This document shows, one piece after another, positions 11,464-24,800 of a DNA stretch of 64,000 bases (its first letter is position 1; each line of letters starts with the position of its first letter). Where the stretch lies: assembly GCF_003265705.1 (NCBI RefSeq), contig NW_020312785.1:133333772-133397771 (forward strand). Reading direction: 5' to 3'. Both the position numbers and the translations under genes were made by a program. Below the pieces are notes generated by a model. The model saw only the letters and a program-made list of their open reading frames with translations. It was not told where the DNA came from and did not search any database. This stretch comes from Callorhinus ursinus. Taxonomy: Eukaryota; Chordata; Mammalia; Carnivora; Otariidae.

Positions 11464-12849
11464 CTGTAGTTATGACTTACTGTTTCCTGTTGCCTTCTAC
11501 TTTGCTTAGTCTTTCACTTTGGTTTGCCTGGAAATTATGCTTACTGCCATACATTCACATGTCAAACCCAATAATGATCTGTTTCATTGAACACAGCTTT
11601 AAGGTCATTCCTGTCATTCAACATTATGTATAATTTATAGATATTGCTGATAAAGCTGATACATAATTTGAACTTAATATTTTTAGTATGTTGAAGTTGA
11701 TCATCTGTCTTATTGGTTGTATAGAGTCATTATAATTTTTCTTGGACATAAGTAATGTACTCCAACCAATGATTGCTTGGCCTACACTTTTCTAAAAGTT
11801 TTTCAGGTTGCCAAGAAAAGTAGATACTTCGCCCCTGATGCTGTGATGCTCTTGTGGTAAAATTTAGGGGTTTATTTTGTCAATGATATGAGTGGATTTT
11901 TTTGGCTGTATATTTTAGTAGTCTGCTTACTACTGTATGTAGGATATACCTGTAGGTATGCAACCATCTCTTTGGGCTCCAGATGTCATTTGAGTATTTA
12001 CCCATTGTGTTATGGAGTTCCCTGTATTTTCCGGGGAGATAAACAGGAAGCAATGCCATATTGCTAAAGTTGAGCTTCTGCAGCTCCTACCATTCTGCTT
12101 CCTAATTAGAGGAGTCAATGAAAGTGTTCACCAGAATTTTTCAGGTCCTTTCCTTCCTGTTACAAAGTAGAATTGCACATTCGATACTTGTGGTGGGGTG
12201 GGGCCAGTGAGTTGTGTGGAATTGATGAATGTCACCTCTTTGAGCACGTAAATGTGTGCAGTGCAACATCCTCCAGAGTTCAGTCTTTCCCTGTGGCACT
12301 GTGACTGATAATGTTTGGAATGTTGATTTGCTCCTCTCTCAGCCTGGATCCCTCAGTGACTACTCTCAGCAAACCACCTCCCCCTCCCCACCAGATAACG
12401 ACAAGCAGTGTGAAGAAGATATAGATCTTGTGTTAAACCCCTGGGATTATTCCAAAAGATACACTAATGATGGCACTGAAGATGTCACAGTTCTTTGTAA
12501 CTTGTATCTTTAGAAGAACCATTCTGAAATTTTAGTACCCTTGAGAATTTGGCCAAATGACTGAAATCACATTACTCTAACTCTTCCAGCCTGTAAATAG
12601 AAGTGATAGTACAACTTGTTATCCTATATTAACTTACTAATAAGTTTGTTTATTTGCTGTATAGTGGTAAACGTATGAGTAGAAATTACCAACTGATGAT
12701 CAATTTATTGAGCATAAATTTGGTCTAGTAAATATCCTCCAACAAAGGGCTCTGATGTCAGCATGCAGTATGATGACTCCAACAGCTAAAAGAGCCTACA
12801 AGCAGCAATGATATAGTGAGTCTCTGCCTTAGGCCACGAGTTGGGTAGA

Positions 12850-13060
12850 TCCTTTTCATATAATTTTTAAAGTTTTACAGCAACTCCATGAAGATAGGCA
12901 TTGTCACTATTTTTACATATATAAGAAGAAACTGAGATTCAGGCTGCTTATCTAGCCCAAGGTCAATCAGCCACCAAATGATGAAATAATGATTAGAGTT
13001 ATTATGTCTAACTCCAAAGTCCAAGTTATTTCTTTTTCTATACCATGCCAATTTGCTTAT
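12850..13060 (-). mobile_element. MIR SINE, diverged
   Basis: Shows the reverse MIR pattern: ACAGCAACTCCATGAAGATAG, then AAGAAACTGAGATTCAGG, CCAAGGTCAATCAGCC and ACTCCAAAGTCCAAG. Ancient, pre-dating carnivorans. Confidence 0.7.
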
Positions 13061-13469
13061 TCATACTCAGTGGTCTAATTTATTGTTGAATGTTTTCCCA
13101 GACTTGCACCTACAAAATGAGGAAAATTCTCACCTTTAATTCTAATATATGTGTTGAATCATGGCAGTCTCTGGCAGACTTGCTCTTTATTTGTCCCTTG
13201 ATTTTCCCCTTTGGAGGACTAGTGACAAGCAGAACTCTTGATATTTTCAAATTACATTTGCAATAGTCATAATAAGTGCATCTGGATTAACATTTATTTG
13301 AGCAAGAGTTTTGCTCTTTATGATCCAAATTCTAAGACTGTAACTTGTAATAAGGATTAGCAAATTAGTTTATAACTAGATCATCAGGCAGTGTTTCCCT
13401 CTTAGAGTAATGGAGTGAAACTGGATACAAATCTGTTGAGCCAACTCAGTGGAAAACTACATTTGCAAG

Positions 13470-13972
13470 ATATATATCTTCCTCATCTTACAATGTGGTT
13501 ACATTCTGATAAAGTTATAATAAGTTGAAAACACCATCACTCAAAAATGCATTTAATACACCTAACCTATTAAACTTCATAGTTTAGCGTAGCCTACTTT
13601 AAATATTCTTAGAACACTTATATTAGCCTATGGTTGGGCAAAGTCATCTGATACAAAGTCTAGTTGATAATAAAGCATTGAATATTGCATTTAATCAAAT
13701 ACTGTACTGAAAGTGAAAAAAGCATAGTTGTATGGATACAAAAAGGTTGGCAGTGTACGGGTTGTTTACCCCGTGATTGTGGGCTGACTGGGAGCTATGG
13801 CTTGCTACCACTGCCCAGCAGCATGAGAGAGTATCAACTACATATTGCTAGCTCAGGAAAAGATTCCAATTCAAAATCTGAAGTATGGTTTCTGCTGAAT
13901 GTGTATCACTTTTGCACCATTGTAAAGTTGAAAAATTGTAAGTAGGACCACCATAAGTTAGGAACTATCTGT
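13470..13972 (-). mobile_element. Non-autonomous Tigger-type DNA transposon
   Basis: About 0.5 kb with imperfect terminal inverted repeats (CATCTTACAATG near 13484 against CATAAGTTAGGAACTATCTG at 13952-13971). Interior words such as GTTTACCCCGTGATTGTGGGCTG and GGCTTGCTACCACTGCCCAGCAGCATGAGAGAG (read in pieces) match a known Tigger/MER family with no coding capacity. Read minus relative to the usual consensus. Confidence 0.65.
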
Positions 13973-14271
13973 ATATATATGCTTTTGTACCACGTTCCTG
14001 CTGGCAAATAATCTGTATAGCTATCAAACTCTCAGTCAGTTTCTACTGTACAAGTGCCATATTTGATATAAAATTTGCTGTAAATTTGGTATTATTGGAT
14101 TAAGATTTTTTGTTTGTTTGCTTGTTTTCTACACATGCTTTAGTTTTTGGCCTGGAAAATGGTTAAGGAAATTAGAACATGTTTCTGCAACTGTGACCTT
14201 ACTTGTGACAAATATGCCAAGAAAACTTCTATAGTAATGTATATTAGGAAAAAAAAATTAAGTTGTCATAG

Positions 14272-14500
14272 TAGTTAATAAGGCAGGCTCTAGAGCCATA
14301 CTCTTTGGGTTTGAAGGTTGGCTCTGCTACTTACCAGATGATTAACCTCAGGCAAGTCACTTAGTCTTTATAAACCCCACATGCCTCACTTTAAAATGGG
14401 GGTTATAATAGTATCTGCCTCATAAAGATGTTGTAAGGGTTAACTGAGATAATACATGCAAAGCATTTGGCATACTGCTTGTCATATAATAGGCTCCTTT
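14272..14500 (+). mobile_element. MIR SINE, near full length
   Basis: Clear MIR order: AGGCAGGCTCTAGAGCC, TTGGCTCTGCTACTTACCAG, CTCAGGCAAGTCACTTAG, TAAAATGGGGGTTATAATAG, ATCTGCCTCATAAAGATGTTG, GCATTTGGCATACTGC. Confidence 0.88.
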
Positions 14501-14504
14501 TAAA

Positions 14505-14645
14505 TTATTATTATTTGAAGTATAGTTGACATATGATGTTATATTAGTTTCAGGTGGACAGCATAGTGATTTGACAATTTTATACAGTACTTAGTGCTCA
14601 CCACGATAAGTGTAGTCACTATAGTAGACTCTTAATAGACATTAG
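14505..14645 (-). mobile_element. Old L1 3'-UTR fragment
   Basis: The words GAAGTATAGTTGACATATGATG and TTAGTTTCAGGTGGACAGCATAGTGATT (read in pieces) are a recurrent old mammalian L1 3'-end signature in reverse orientation. Short and diverged. Confidence 0.5.
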
Positions 14646-16495
14646 TTGATGTTATTCATTGAAACTACAGGTGAAGTATACATTTAAATTATTTATTGCC
14701 TTTCCCTAGAAACCCACATCTACAAAAAGATACCAAGAACAATAAGATGGAGAATAATATCTTATCTTTTGATTAAGATCATATGTGAAAAATGATATAA
14801 TTTTAGTGTTTTCCATCAACCAACATGATGCTCCTGGCAATGGGAGGAAATAAAGCTAGTTGATCATCGTATCCTTTGATTCTTTAGTACATGACTGAAA
14901 AAAGCCATTGCTGCAGTGCTTTTCTAGGTTAGCGTAAACAGAAGTTCTCTGAACTATTGAAAGCAGGAGATAAGTTAGAGCCTTCTTAATCTGACTCCTT
15001 GGTGAGTGAATAGTCCCCCATATCAGCAATGCCTTGAGAGTACTTTGGATTTGTTTGATGGAATTTAGAAGGAGAATAGGAAATATTATCTTTCATGTTC
15101 TTTGCAACTGAATGAGACCAGTTTCTTTTCCTATCTCTATTCCGCTTTTTGATTCACTCACATTTATGTATGCTGACTTGGCTGCTCCAAATAAATTCTT
15201 GAATTCACCTCTGTCATCTCCCGACTTCATCTCTTATGAATTTAGATAGCTATGAACTTCTACTGAAGTTGAAAAGTCCAAATCCAAGTAATATGGCCAA
15301 CTTTATACTCAGCTTATAAAGGACGGAACAGGTGGCTACCTTTCCCATCATCAAATGCATGAAAAATGTATTAAGTATCACCTAGGTTTCTTGTATTGAC
15401 TCTTCACTGGAACAGCAATAATCTTTTCTAAGAAATTCCAATATATGGTTTTCTCAATTTTCTAGAAATGTTTAGTTTCTGTTAAAGGAACCAGAGTCAG
15501 ATCATTGTTTTTAAGTCAAAATACAGAGCTCACTAAATTGCCTTCAGAGTCATACCCCTTATGAGTAAGTCTACCTTAAAATGAATCTTTTATGTTAGGG
15601 TTCTTAAATTAGTAAATAGTTCTGGAGTAACTTTTTGGTACATTCTTCCATAGTGAATAGTGAAATCCAAAACTCATAATCATATAGCCGAAAGTCTACA
15701 ATTAATCTATTAACTTTCTTTTTCATTTCTTTCTAATTCCCCCACATATTGATTGATTATATCATATCTTCCAGCCAAAGGCCAAGACCAATCCAGGACT
15801 CAGTCAAAACCCATTCTCCCTAAACCCTAAACAATATCGACTAAACTAACTTTGAAAATAAATTTCAGAATTACCACTTCCTTACCATTTTGTTTAGCTC
15901 CCAAAATGTGCACTTATTCTGCACCACATATTTAACCATCCTCTTCTCCTAGAATTCCCACTTGCTCTTGTAATTTTGTTGTGAAACAGAATCTGAGCAC
16001 CTGTCTATAATAAATACAACAATTGTTTCCCCATAAACACATATTCCATAAAAAACAAGCAAATGTGGAGTAGAAAGTAGCAGCCAAGTAACTTTTCTTT
16101 AGGTCCAGGTCTTGAAAACCATATGTACTCTTGCTTAAAATCCATTAGGCCAATCCTGACATTTTTAAGGCTCAAGACAAATAAGCACATGCTTATTTTC
16201 ATGGCTGATTTAAACCCATCCTCCCAGTCCTGTTGAATGTCCCTAGCTGTAACAGACAGCCTGGCCAGAGCAGTGGGAGATAGCCACACTTTAGATAAGC
16301 ACAGGCCTTAAAAATTATCCATTGACTCCGTGTTCACTTTGCTTCATGTGCTCTGTTTCATCAATGTATTAGTAATACTTTATTACTACTAATTCATTAC
16401 TAATACTGTCATTTTATGTAGCAGTGTTTACAACAGCTCTCTTGCTACAGACTTAACAATATACTTAGTTTTGCAAAATAAAAAGTATAGCTTGA
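14646..16495. other. ZCWPW2: Intron, no recognisable element
   Basis: About 1.85 kb of AT-rich intron. 15770-16290 has a C/A-rich composition reminiscent of an old LTR, but I could not identify it. No exon supported. Confidence 0.4.
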
Positions 16496-16717
16496 GGAGC
16501 ACCTGGGTGGCTCAGTTGGTTGAGTGTCCAACTCTTGATTTCGGCTCAGGTCATGATCTCAGGGTCCTGGGATTGAGCCCCACACTGGGCTCCACACTCA
16601 GTGGGGCGTCTGCTTGGGGTTCTCTCTCTCCCCTTCTCTCTGCTCCTCCTTCCTGCTCGCTCTCTCTCATATAAATAAATAATTTATTTATTATAAATAA
16701 ATAAATCTTTTTAAAAA
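16496..16717 (+). mobile_element. Can-SINE (tRNA-Lys derived)
   Basis: Starts GAGCACCTGGGTGGCTCAG (tRNA-derived head), has the pol III box region GGTCATGATCTCAGGGTCCT, a CT-rich body and an (AAATA)n AATCTTT tail. Flanking duplication is only partial, so it is an older copy. Confidence 0.93.
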
Positions 16718-17042
16718 GTCTACAACTTGAAAGCAGAATATGTAAAATTATTTAAGCTATTGCAATAAACAAATTTGAGTTTTTGATTCTTTCTAAAAAT
16801 TATGATAAAATATATGTAACATAAAATTGAATGTTTAACTACATGTTCAATGGTGATTAAGTTTTCAACTACTGATTAATAATCGTAGAAAAAATTTTCC
16901 TAAGAAATATAAACATGACCTGATACAGAAAGTACCAGATGACAGGTCTCTGTTATTTTCAATACCCTCTATTTCTTAGGATATGGGCTACAAGCCTCTT
17001 CATAACACCATCTTTGAGACTTGTGCAACAGAATTGCCTTTT

Positions 17043-17228
17043 TTTTTTAAGATTTTATTTATTTATCTGAGCGAGAGAGAGCACGAGCAGGAGGGAGGGG
17101 CAGAGGGAGTGGGAGAAGTAGATTCCCCACTGAGTAGGGGGCCTGACACAGGGCTTGATCCCAGGACCCTGATATCACGACGTGAGCCAAAGGCAGACCC
17201 TTAACTGACTGAGCCACCTAGGTGCCCT
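17043..17228 (-). mobile_element. Can-SINE with 16-bp target-site duplication
   Basis: AACAGAATTGCCTTTT occurs at 17027-17042 and 17229-17244. Between them is a reverse Can-SINE: T-rich tail, AAGATTTTATTTATTTAT, GA-rich body, GAGCCACCTAGGTGCCC. Confidence 0.95.
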
Positions 17229-17259
17229 AACAGAATTGCCTTTTAGTGAAATAAAATTT

Positions 17260-17500
17260 TATAGTGGTTGAGCCCATGAATTCTGGAGCTTGATGGCCTG
17301 TGTATGAACCCCAACTCTGTCACTTACTAATTACATGAGCTTGGGCAAGTTCTAAACTCAGTACCTCTGTTTCCTTATTTGTAAAATGATAGCAACAGTA
17401 TCTACCTCATGAGCTTGTTAGGAAGTTAAAATGAGTTGTTTGTAAAGTGCTTAAAACTGTACTTGACACCTAGTACTACACAAGCATTGGATAAATTAGT
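17260..17500 (+). mobile_element. MIR SINE
   Basis: MIR order is clear: CTGTGTATGAACCCCAACTCTGTCACTTACTAATTACATGAGCTTGGGCAAGTT (read in pieces), TTCCTTATTTGTAAAATG, ATCTACCTCATGAGCTTG. Confidence 0.88.
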
Positions 17501-17659
17501 AAATCAAAAAATTAATAATAGACTTTCATAGAACTCCTATGGAAATAAGATGTGTAGTCAGTCAACTCCTCCCTGCTGTGAATAGAATTCCTCTCTCATT
17601 GTCTTGGATTGCATAGACCAAATGATAAATATTTATGTCCTGATCAGTTATGACATTAA

Positions 17660-17855
17660 TAATGAACATTTGAAAAATGCTTTACATTTTACAAAGTACT
17701 TTTTACATACAATATCTCATGTGATCTTCATTCATTGTTAAGAAAGTTGAAGCTTAGGTTAAGTGACTTGCCTAAGGTCACACAGTGGCAGAGCTGAGAC
17801 TCAAGCCTAGGTCTTCTGATTACAAACTCCAGGTTTTTACATTATGTGTCAACCT
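17660..17855 (-). mobile_element. MIR-type SINE, reverse
   Basis: TTTACAAAGTACTTTTTACATACA, TAAGTGACTTGCCTAAGGTCACACAGTGGCAGAGCTGAGACTCAAGCC and CTTCTGATTACAAACTCCAGG (all read in pieces) are the reverse MIR/MIR3 core with a well-kept tRNA-related B-box region. Confidence 0.8.
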
Positions 17856-18269
17856 GCTTGAAATTTATGTTGGGCCATCTGCTTCTAATCTTCATAAGCA
17901 TACCAAATTCATAATAAGCTATCATCTGTAAACTAGAAGGTCACAATATCCTTCTTACTGATCTCCTGCTGTTAATTCAGCCAACTTGGTTAATTAACTT
18001 AGCCATAAACCAGAACTTTTCAAAGTTGGACAAAGATGTGAAAGCTTTCTTCTTCATGTTTAATGTATTGATTCTTAGCCAGAGATTTAAGACCCCTTCA
18101 TGAGTATCATTAAAACCTAGTATCTATTTTATTCTCTTGTAACCTTAGCAATAATTGCTTATTTTAGTACAAAGATTGGTATCTTGATGCTGGGATTTGT
18201 TTTGGTTTTTTGTTTTGTTTTACTATACTGCTGGTTCTCAAAATTGCTCATTGTCATAGAGCTCTTTAA
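17856..18269. other. ZCWPW2: Intron, no feature seen
   Basis: Short unassigned intronic stretch ending with a T/G-rich run (TTTTGGTTTTTTGTTTTG). Confidence 0.5.
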
Positions 18270-18830
18270 AATATTACTATTCCTTATTATTCAGCCATAA
18301 AAAAGATAAGGAAATTCTCCCATTTGTGATGACATGGATAAACTTTGAAAGCATTATACTAAGTGAAATAAGTCAGACAGAGGAAGACAAGTACCATATG
18401 GCCTCACTTATATGCAGAATCTAAACAACAACAACAAACTCATAGAAAAAAAGATCAGATTTGTAGTTATCAGAGGTGGAGGGTGGAGGAAGGGAATTGG
18501 AGGAAGGTGGTCAAAAGGTACACATTTCCAGCTATAAAGTAAATTAAGTACTGAGGTATAAGGTACAACATGATGACTGTAGCTAACACTGCTGTGTGAT
18601 ATATAGGAAAGTTGTTGAGAGAGTAAATCCTAAGAGTCCTCATCATAAGGAGAACACTTTTTTTTGTTTTTTCTTCTTTCCTTTCTTTTTATTGTACCTA
18701 TATGAGAAGATGCATGTTAGCCAAAGCTATTGCGGTAATCATTTCACAATATATGCAAAACAAACCATAATGCTGTATGCCTTAAACTTACACAGTGATG
18801 TGTGATTATTTCTCAATAAAACTAGGAAAA
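18270..18830 (+). mobile_element. Old L1 3' end fragment
   Basis: Contains the end of ORF2 (TTATTCAGCCATAAAAAAG, GATGACATGGATAAACTTTG, AAGTGAAATAAGTCAGACAG) followed by an old L1M-type 3' UTR (GTAGTTATCAGAGG, GATGACTGTAGCTAACACTG). Diverged and not flanked by an evident duplication. Confidence 0.82.
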
Positions 18831-21800
18831 GAATACATATGTCTGTATGCATATATACATATATATATGTATGTATTTCTGGTATATATAGGCACACATA
18901 TATACAAGTATATATATTTATTCCTGAACCTACTTGGGAATGTTCTGTGAATCTATATTGTTCCTTGGTGAATCTCAAGAACCACTATATAGCAGATTAT
19001 CTCACCATAAATACCTATTTTCTGTGTTTACTAGAATTAGCTAAAGAAAATATTTATGAAAATGTATATTTTTATTATGTTGCATTTTGTGTGTGTATGT
19101 ATGTGTGTGAAACATATAAGTGTGTTTATGAGTTTGTGGTGCTAAAGAAGCCAGACACATCTTCAGCAAAATTATGATGTTAGACTCCCCTGTCCCTTTA
19201 AATAGTTTCTCTCTCTGGTGGTGGTTGATTTTTTCCCTACTGTGACAGCTGGAGCCCTCTTCTTTTTCTCTCCTCTCAAAATCTGGTTTCAGTTCCATCA
19301 CACTAAATGACCAATATATTGGTTATATAAAAATTGTTTTCAGAACGATGTCAGTCTAAATAATAGACCAACCTAAAATGTCAGACTGGTACTTCTTTAA
19401 AAAACAACCACCACCACAGCATGTAGCAGTTGTCTATCCTAATAGGAAAAGAGCTTAGATATTCAAATTACTTAGTAAAATATATGTTAAAGTCTAAGTT
19501 AATAAAAAGTTCATCTGGTATCCTGTGATTTTTCTGATATTCCATTGGGACTATTTTAAACTGCTGGCTTCCTCCTCTGCCCTCTACCCCCAGCTTTGGA
19601 AGGAATACTCAGTTCCTGTTTTGGTAATTCCCAATATTTCAAGCCAAGTAATGGAATCACACTGTAATTGGACTCTCAAATTTCCTTATTCTTTCTTTCT
19701 AATTTCTCCCCTAGTACTCATTGCATTCTCAGTATTATCTCTCGGTATAATACATAATCTCTCCGATCCTTGTAAAGGATCAGACTAAACAGAACTAGAA
19801 CTTTTTTTTTTTTTGTCAACTTAGCTAGTTCACACTTTCCAGTAGTGTGGGGAGTAGACATAAGTTATTTTGATCTTAAAATCCTGCTGCATTAGAGTAA
19901 GCAAAATTCCTACTTATGTCCGTAGGAAACTTAGAGTAAACAATAATAAGATTTTGAAAGCAATATTTCCTTCAGGTGTCCAGTAATTGGAGTAAACTGT
20001 CTAAAAACCCAGAATTGACTATATGAAGATTATATGAACATATGTTTAAGTTGAGAGATGGGAGGAGAGGAAGCCAAGAAGTGTGGATGCGCATGGTTGT
20101 GATGTGACTATCTTCTAGTGAGCATCAAAGGAACGGGAATGTTCTTACTGTCCAGATTACTGGTTGCTGTTGCAGAAATCCAATTTAAGGAAGACAAGAT
20201 ATCCTTGTGATTAACTTTCTACTGAATTGCTTTAAGTGAAAACAGTCTGCCCAACAGAGGAGAAGAGCAGTAGCTTTGCTGTGATAGTAAATAGAACGAT
20301 GCATCAGGGCAATGCATGGTTAGAGTCAGCGAGCTACACTGCAAGTCTGAATGTATAAATAGCAGCAATTAACATAAATCACCAGGCAGAGTACCTTAGA
20401 ATAGGCAGTAGTGTTGATCCTCAAACATTCAGTAGAGATGCATTTCAAAGGAAAATTATTTTATATATTTTTAGATTATGAAATCTATGAATTATATCCC
20501 CATGTTTCTAAAGGCATATTATGTAAGAAATAACTTAAAGTAATGGCCAATATTTGAAGTCATTTCAATGAATTTATGAAGCTCAGTAAAGCAGGCTAAG
20601 TACCTATGATTCTGGTTTTTCAGATCTTTAATATATGCTCAACATTGTGTCTAAAAGATAAATTTTCTAAATTATAAGTACTTATTTTGCAGTTAACTTT
20701 AATATTGATGTAACCAAAATGATAATTTTGGATTGTAGATGCTACCATTGTACCTACAGGACTGTAGTGAGACTCTACCATCCCCCAAATAGGTCACATT
20801 AAAAAGCACTTGATTGAATTACTTTAGTTTTAAAATTAGGTATTATTTTTTACATTGTATTTAAAGTACTTGAAGTTAGACACGCTTTTTTTTTTCCTAA
20901 GGAAAGATATACTTACTAATATCATGGAATAAATCAGTGGCCCATGAAATATTTTACAGATCCGATTTCTATACAAAAACTGAAGTTCTGTGTCATCTTA
21001 GAAGTAATATCACCGTATCATAATGCCCAATAGTCCTCATCTTTATATATTTTTCTTTTACTCTTCTAGGGTTAATCACATAATTCAGGATTAAAATATA
21101 GGAGCTTTCATTTTCATCTCCAATTTTCTGACTGGATTTTACCAATGCCACCCTGAACAAAAAGATGTTTATTTATAATTATAAATATTTACTGAGCTTC
21201 TATTATTTACGACTCTTCTAGGCTCACATGTGAACAAAACAGACAAAATTCAAATGCCCTCATGAGACTTAAATTAGTAGGTTAAGACCCATAGTAAACA
21301 AACAAATAATAATAAAAAGATAAGGTATGTTAGTTGTCAAGGAGTACTGTGGGGGGAAATTAAGGAAAAGCGATAGGTGGGGAGGGAGTAAGGGAGTAAG
21401 GTGCCAAGAGGAGAGGAGGAAAGACTACCACTTGCCTGTTCTAATATTCAAAGTCCCTTCACTAGGAAATTCTTGTCCCCAGCCAACCAAACACCAGTGG
21501 TTGGTTGATAATATTTCTTGTTTTGATTGTATTTTCCCCTTTCATTTATTCCAAAAAGTAGTCAGGCCCCTTGTGTTCCCATGTGTCAGGGGAGTTTTCT
21601 GTCGTGGAAATCAAAAGCAGAGCTTGCCTGTCATCCTGACCTGAGTTCCTCGAGGGTAGGAAGGGTAGACTGGGGACAGAGAAGTCAGAGAGGGACAGGC
21701 AGGAGTGCTGAGCAGCTGAGCAGGGAAGAGTTCCTTTCAGACTTGGAAGAGGACAAAAGTCTGTCAGTGCCCCGACAAGTGGCAGTGCCTCAGAGAAGAA

Positions 21801-24800
21801 TAGCATGGTGTGGTGCACCCAGGGAGGTTGAACTCATGCCAATAAGTTCCGAACTCCCAAAAAACTTCTTTTGTCTAGACGTGGCCATGAATCTTTAGAC
21901 GGCCTGGCCATGAAGCTTTAGACCACCTGACTTCAAGGGACTAGAACAGAGATGTTGCTATTCATGTAACCATTCTGGGTTGTAGAGTAATGATCTGTCT
22001 TCACTCTTTGGCCATTGTTAATTTCTTTCCAATTTATATGAACCTAGGGAAAGTAAGGGGTGGGCCCTCAAATGACTGAGATCAAATTTCTTATCCTTGT
22101 TGGATGCGGGCTGTTACATTGTATTTTATTTAGCAGAAATCAGTAATGGGACACTGCTTACACATTCAAGTTTGAGGCATAAGATTTATCCTGCTACAAC
22201 TTTAGGTTATTGTTATCTTGATTAACTCTGAGGTGGAGAAACTCTGAGGCAGAGAAGCAATCTTAAAATACAAAGCAACAAAAGATACGAATTTCTGATG
22301 GATTGCAGATTTCGTTCCTCTGGCCTTACTGGGTGGACCAACACACATATATTATTTTCCTTGACTTTGCCACTCCATGTTAGTATGTGGTGATAGCACA
22401 AATGTTATTCAATAAAAGGGGCATTCCGTTTCTTCCTCAAATCCTGGGAAATGTAAAAATGATATTAAGTCTTTTGCAGTCAGCCAATAATACTCAGTTG
22501 AAACAAGATCATATAGGACAGTAGTTTACAAACTTTTCAGTTTTGGACACAGCTAGGAATTTTCTCAGATAGAGGGTACTATCTTCCCTGTCTAACCATC
22601 TGTTAGTAGTCTCAAACCTCATCTTTACTCCAAATATTTACATGCTTATTCATCTACCAAGAACACATCTATCAAGAATCATCTTATTTACATTCATAAA
22701 TTCACACAAATTTTTAGTCTGTGTGTCTTCCTTCTCTTTCTATGATGATTACTTATTTTTCTCTTTCTATGATGATTACTTATTTCCCCCTCCACCCCAA
22801 ATACAATAAACTGATTGAGAAAACTCAAGTTGCCAGAGTATTATAAGCACAATGAAAGGCATGGTGTTCCTTCTTGGGATCATAGAATTTACTGGAATTT
22901 GAAGATGTCCAGTCCTTTCTATGATTTCATGTGAAATCATTGATCTTTATCCTTGACTTTATAAGCTTGTAGCACCTTGAAAGTTTGCTAAAGAGCTGCC
23001 TTTAAAATTTTCTTCTTAAGTATATTTGAAAACTTGTCTGTGTTTTGTTTTGTTTTGGGGTGGGAGATAATTTGAAAGTTCTAACATTATTAGATATACC
23101 CAGGTTTTAGTGAAAGACATGTCTTTAAGACTGTAAAAAATGAAGACAAAAATACTTAAATGTTGCAAAGGAGGGGCCAAAACTGACTTGGCAGCCCTTA
23201 GCCCAATTTATGCAAGGATATAAAAGGTTTGAGGTTGAACATACAGAAATTTCTTTGGAGGAAATAATGATATTCTGTGGTATTTTCCCTACACCTCCTC
23301 ACTCTCCATCTTGGGAAAAGGAAAGTTGTTGATTTTCCTGTATGAGGGATTTTTTGAGAGCTTGATATTGTACTCTGAAGCTTGAGCAACATAGCATACT
23401 GGCATCCAGCTTTCCTCTGAAGAACCTTACAGAGCAAGAGTTATCTGGTTATCAGGTCTGACGGGAGTGAAAAGAGCTAAAGGCACTGAGAATGGCCAGC
23501 ATTCCCATGGTTTGGGGGAGCAATGATGTAGGCAACCTGGGAAAAAGAATCAGGGGTCATTTTAGAAGGGTCCCCACCCAAGATGGCTTTCTGCTCCTTT
23601 GCAATCTAGGCAGAACAATGCAGAAAATTGGTAATGGGGTGGGAGATTGAAAGCGATCAGCTGAAAGAAAGACCTCCTCTGTCAAAGGGAGCTGTTCCTA
23701 ATTGGTAGAAAACATTCTCCAAAAACCCACAAAGCACCCCATAATAAAAAACACTTTAAAACGAGAAAGCACCAACCCCAAATTGTTGTGGTAGCAGCCA
23801 AAAACATTTTTTTACAATTTCTTTTCCGTTCTCCACACCTAATCTTTTCAATCCCAGAGAACCCTGAAGATGTGGGGAGAGAAAGAGAAGCACGTAGAGG
23901 AAAAGGAGGACCACTTGAGCGTGAAGTATGCTCCTAGCTTGTGGAGGACAGTAGCTCTAACTTAAAATGGAGTTTAGAATTTATCTCTTAACATGCAAGT
24001 AGACATTTTAGTTTTTGAATTTCAGGGGACTCAATAACTCTGGGACATTTTATTATCTGAGAGTTACCAGGAAATTCATAAGAGCTGCAGTACGTTTCAG
24101 TCAAGGGTTAAGAAACCTCCAGATTCCAGTTGATAGAGTGAGTTTGAATGGCAGTTATTTTCTGATTGAATTTTAAATTTTATTTTTAATACCATTTGGT
24201 TTTGAACAATTTCCTGTTAAATCTAAAGTTAATTATCTTACTTGACTTTTGGCTGAAATGGTCAATGAAAATGTTTTCATGCCTTTAAGAGATAATTTTT
24301 GTTAAAAAAAAATTTTTATTTCCTAAAAAGGCGGGGGGAATGATAGTTTTTGCCTTAGTTTGGGTTTATTCAAGACAGCATTGTTTCCTTTGCTGAATTT
24401 TGTCCAAAATGTAAACCTTCAAGTTGAACATTTATCTCATTAAATACAATAGTATTTTTAAATTGAACCTAATCACAATGTTATTACTATAATTCATTCA
24501 AGCATGATGTTCATTCATCCTTCACAAACTTTGCCCTGGTAATTAGTATATGCCTTTCCTTGGCATATTCCAGTTGAAACATTATGATAATGTCTTAAAC
24601 AGCTTAGTTTATGAAGATGATTACAAATAAACATTTTTTTGGTAGCTTCTGCAGAAGATTTCTATTTAAGTAACTGTGAATCACTTTAGCATGTCTTGGA
24701 AAGTACACGAACTCATTCAACTGAAAGTTTTATTTTAATTAGAGAAGACACTGGTTGTTCAGGTAGGAAATTTGGGTTTTTAAAAGTATATAAGATTACT

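Larger units (their letters stand above)
11061..12849. other. ZCWPW2: Intron, mostly unassigned
   Basis: Contains a MER5-like fragment (11270-11395), a 17-bp tandem duplication (11430-11463) and, around 12160-12510, old repeat-like sequence resembling LTR-type mammalian repeats that I could not name. An 85-codon open frame at 12256-12513 lies in it without splice or homology support. Confidence 0.45.

Noticed and set aside
12256..12513. 85-codon + strand open frame with an acidic, Pro/Ser-rich product
   Set aside because: No splice sites, no family I recognise, and the surrounding 12160-12410 looks like an old interspersed repeat. It does not join in frame to the ZCWPW2 exons.
21327..21898. 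Overlapping open frames (105 and 123 codons on +, 90 on -) in a GC-richer stretch
   Set aside because: Open frames on both strands with no homology or splice support are expected by chance in locally higher GC.
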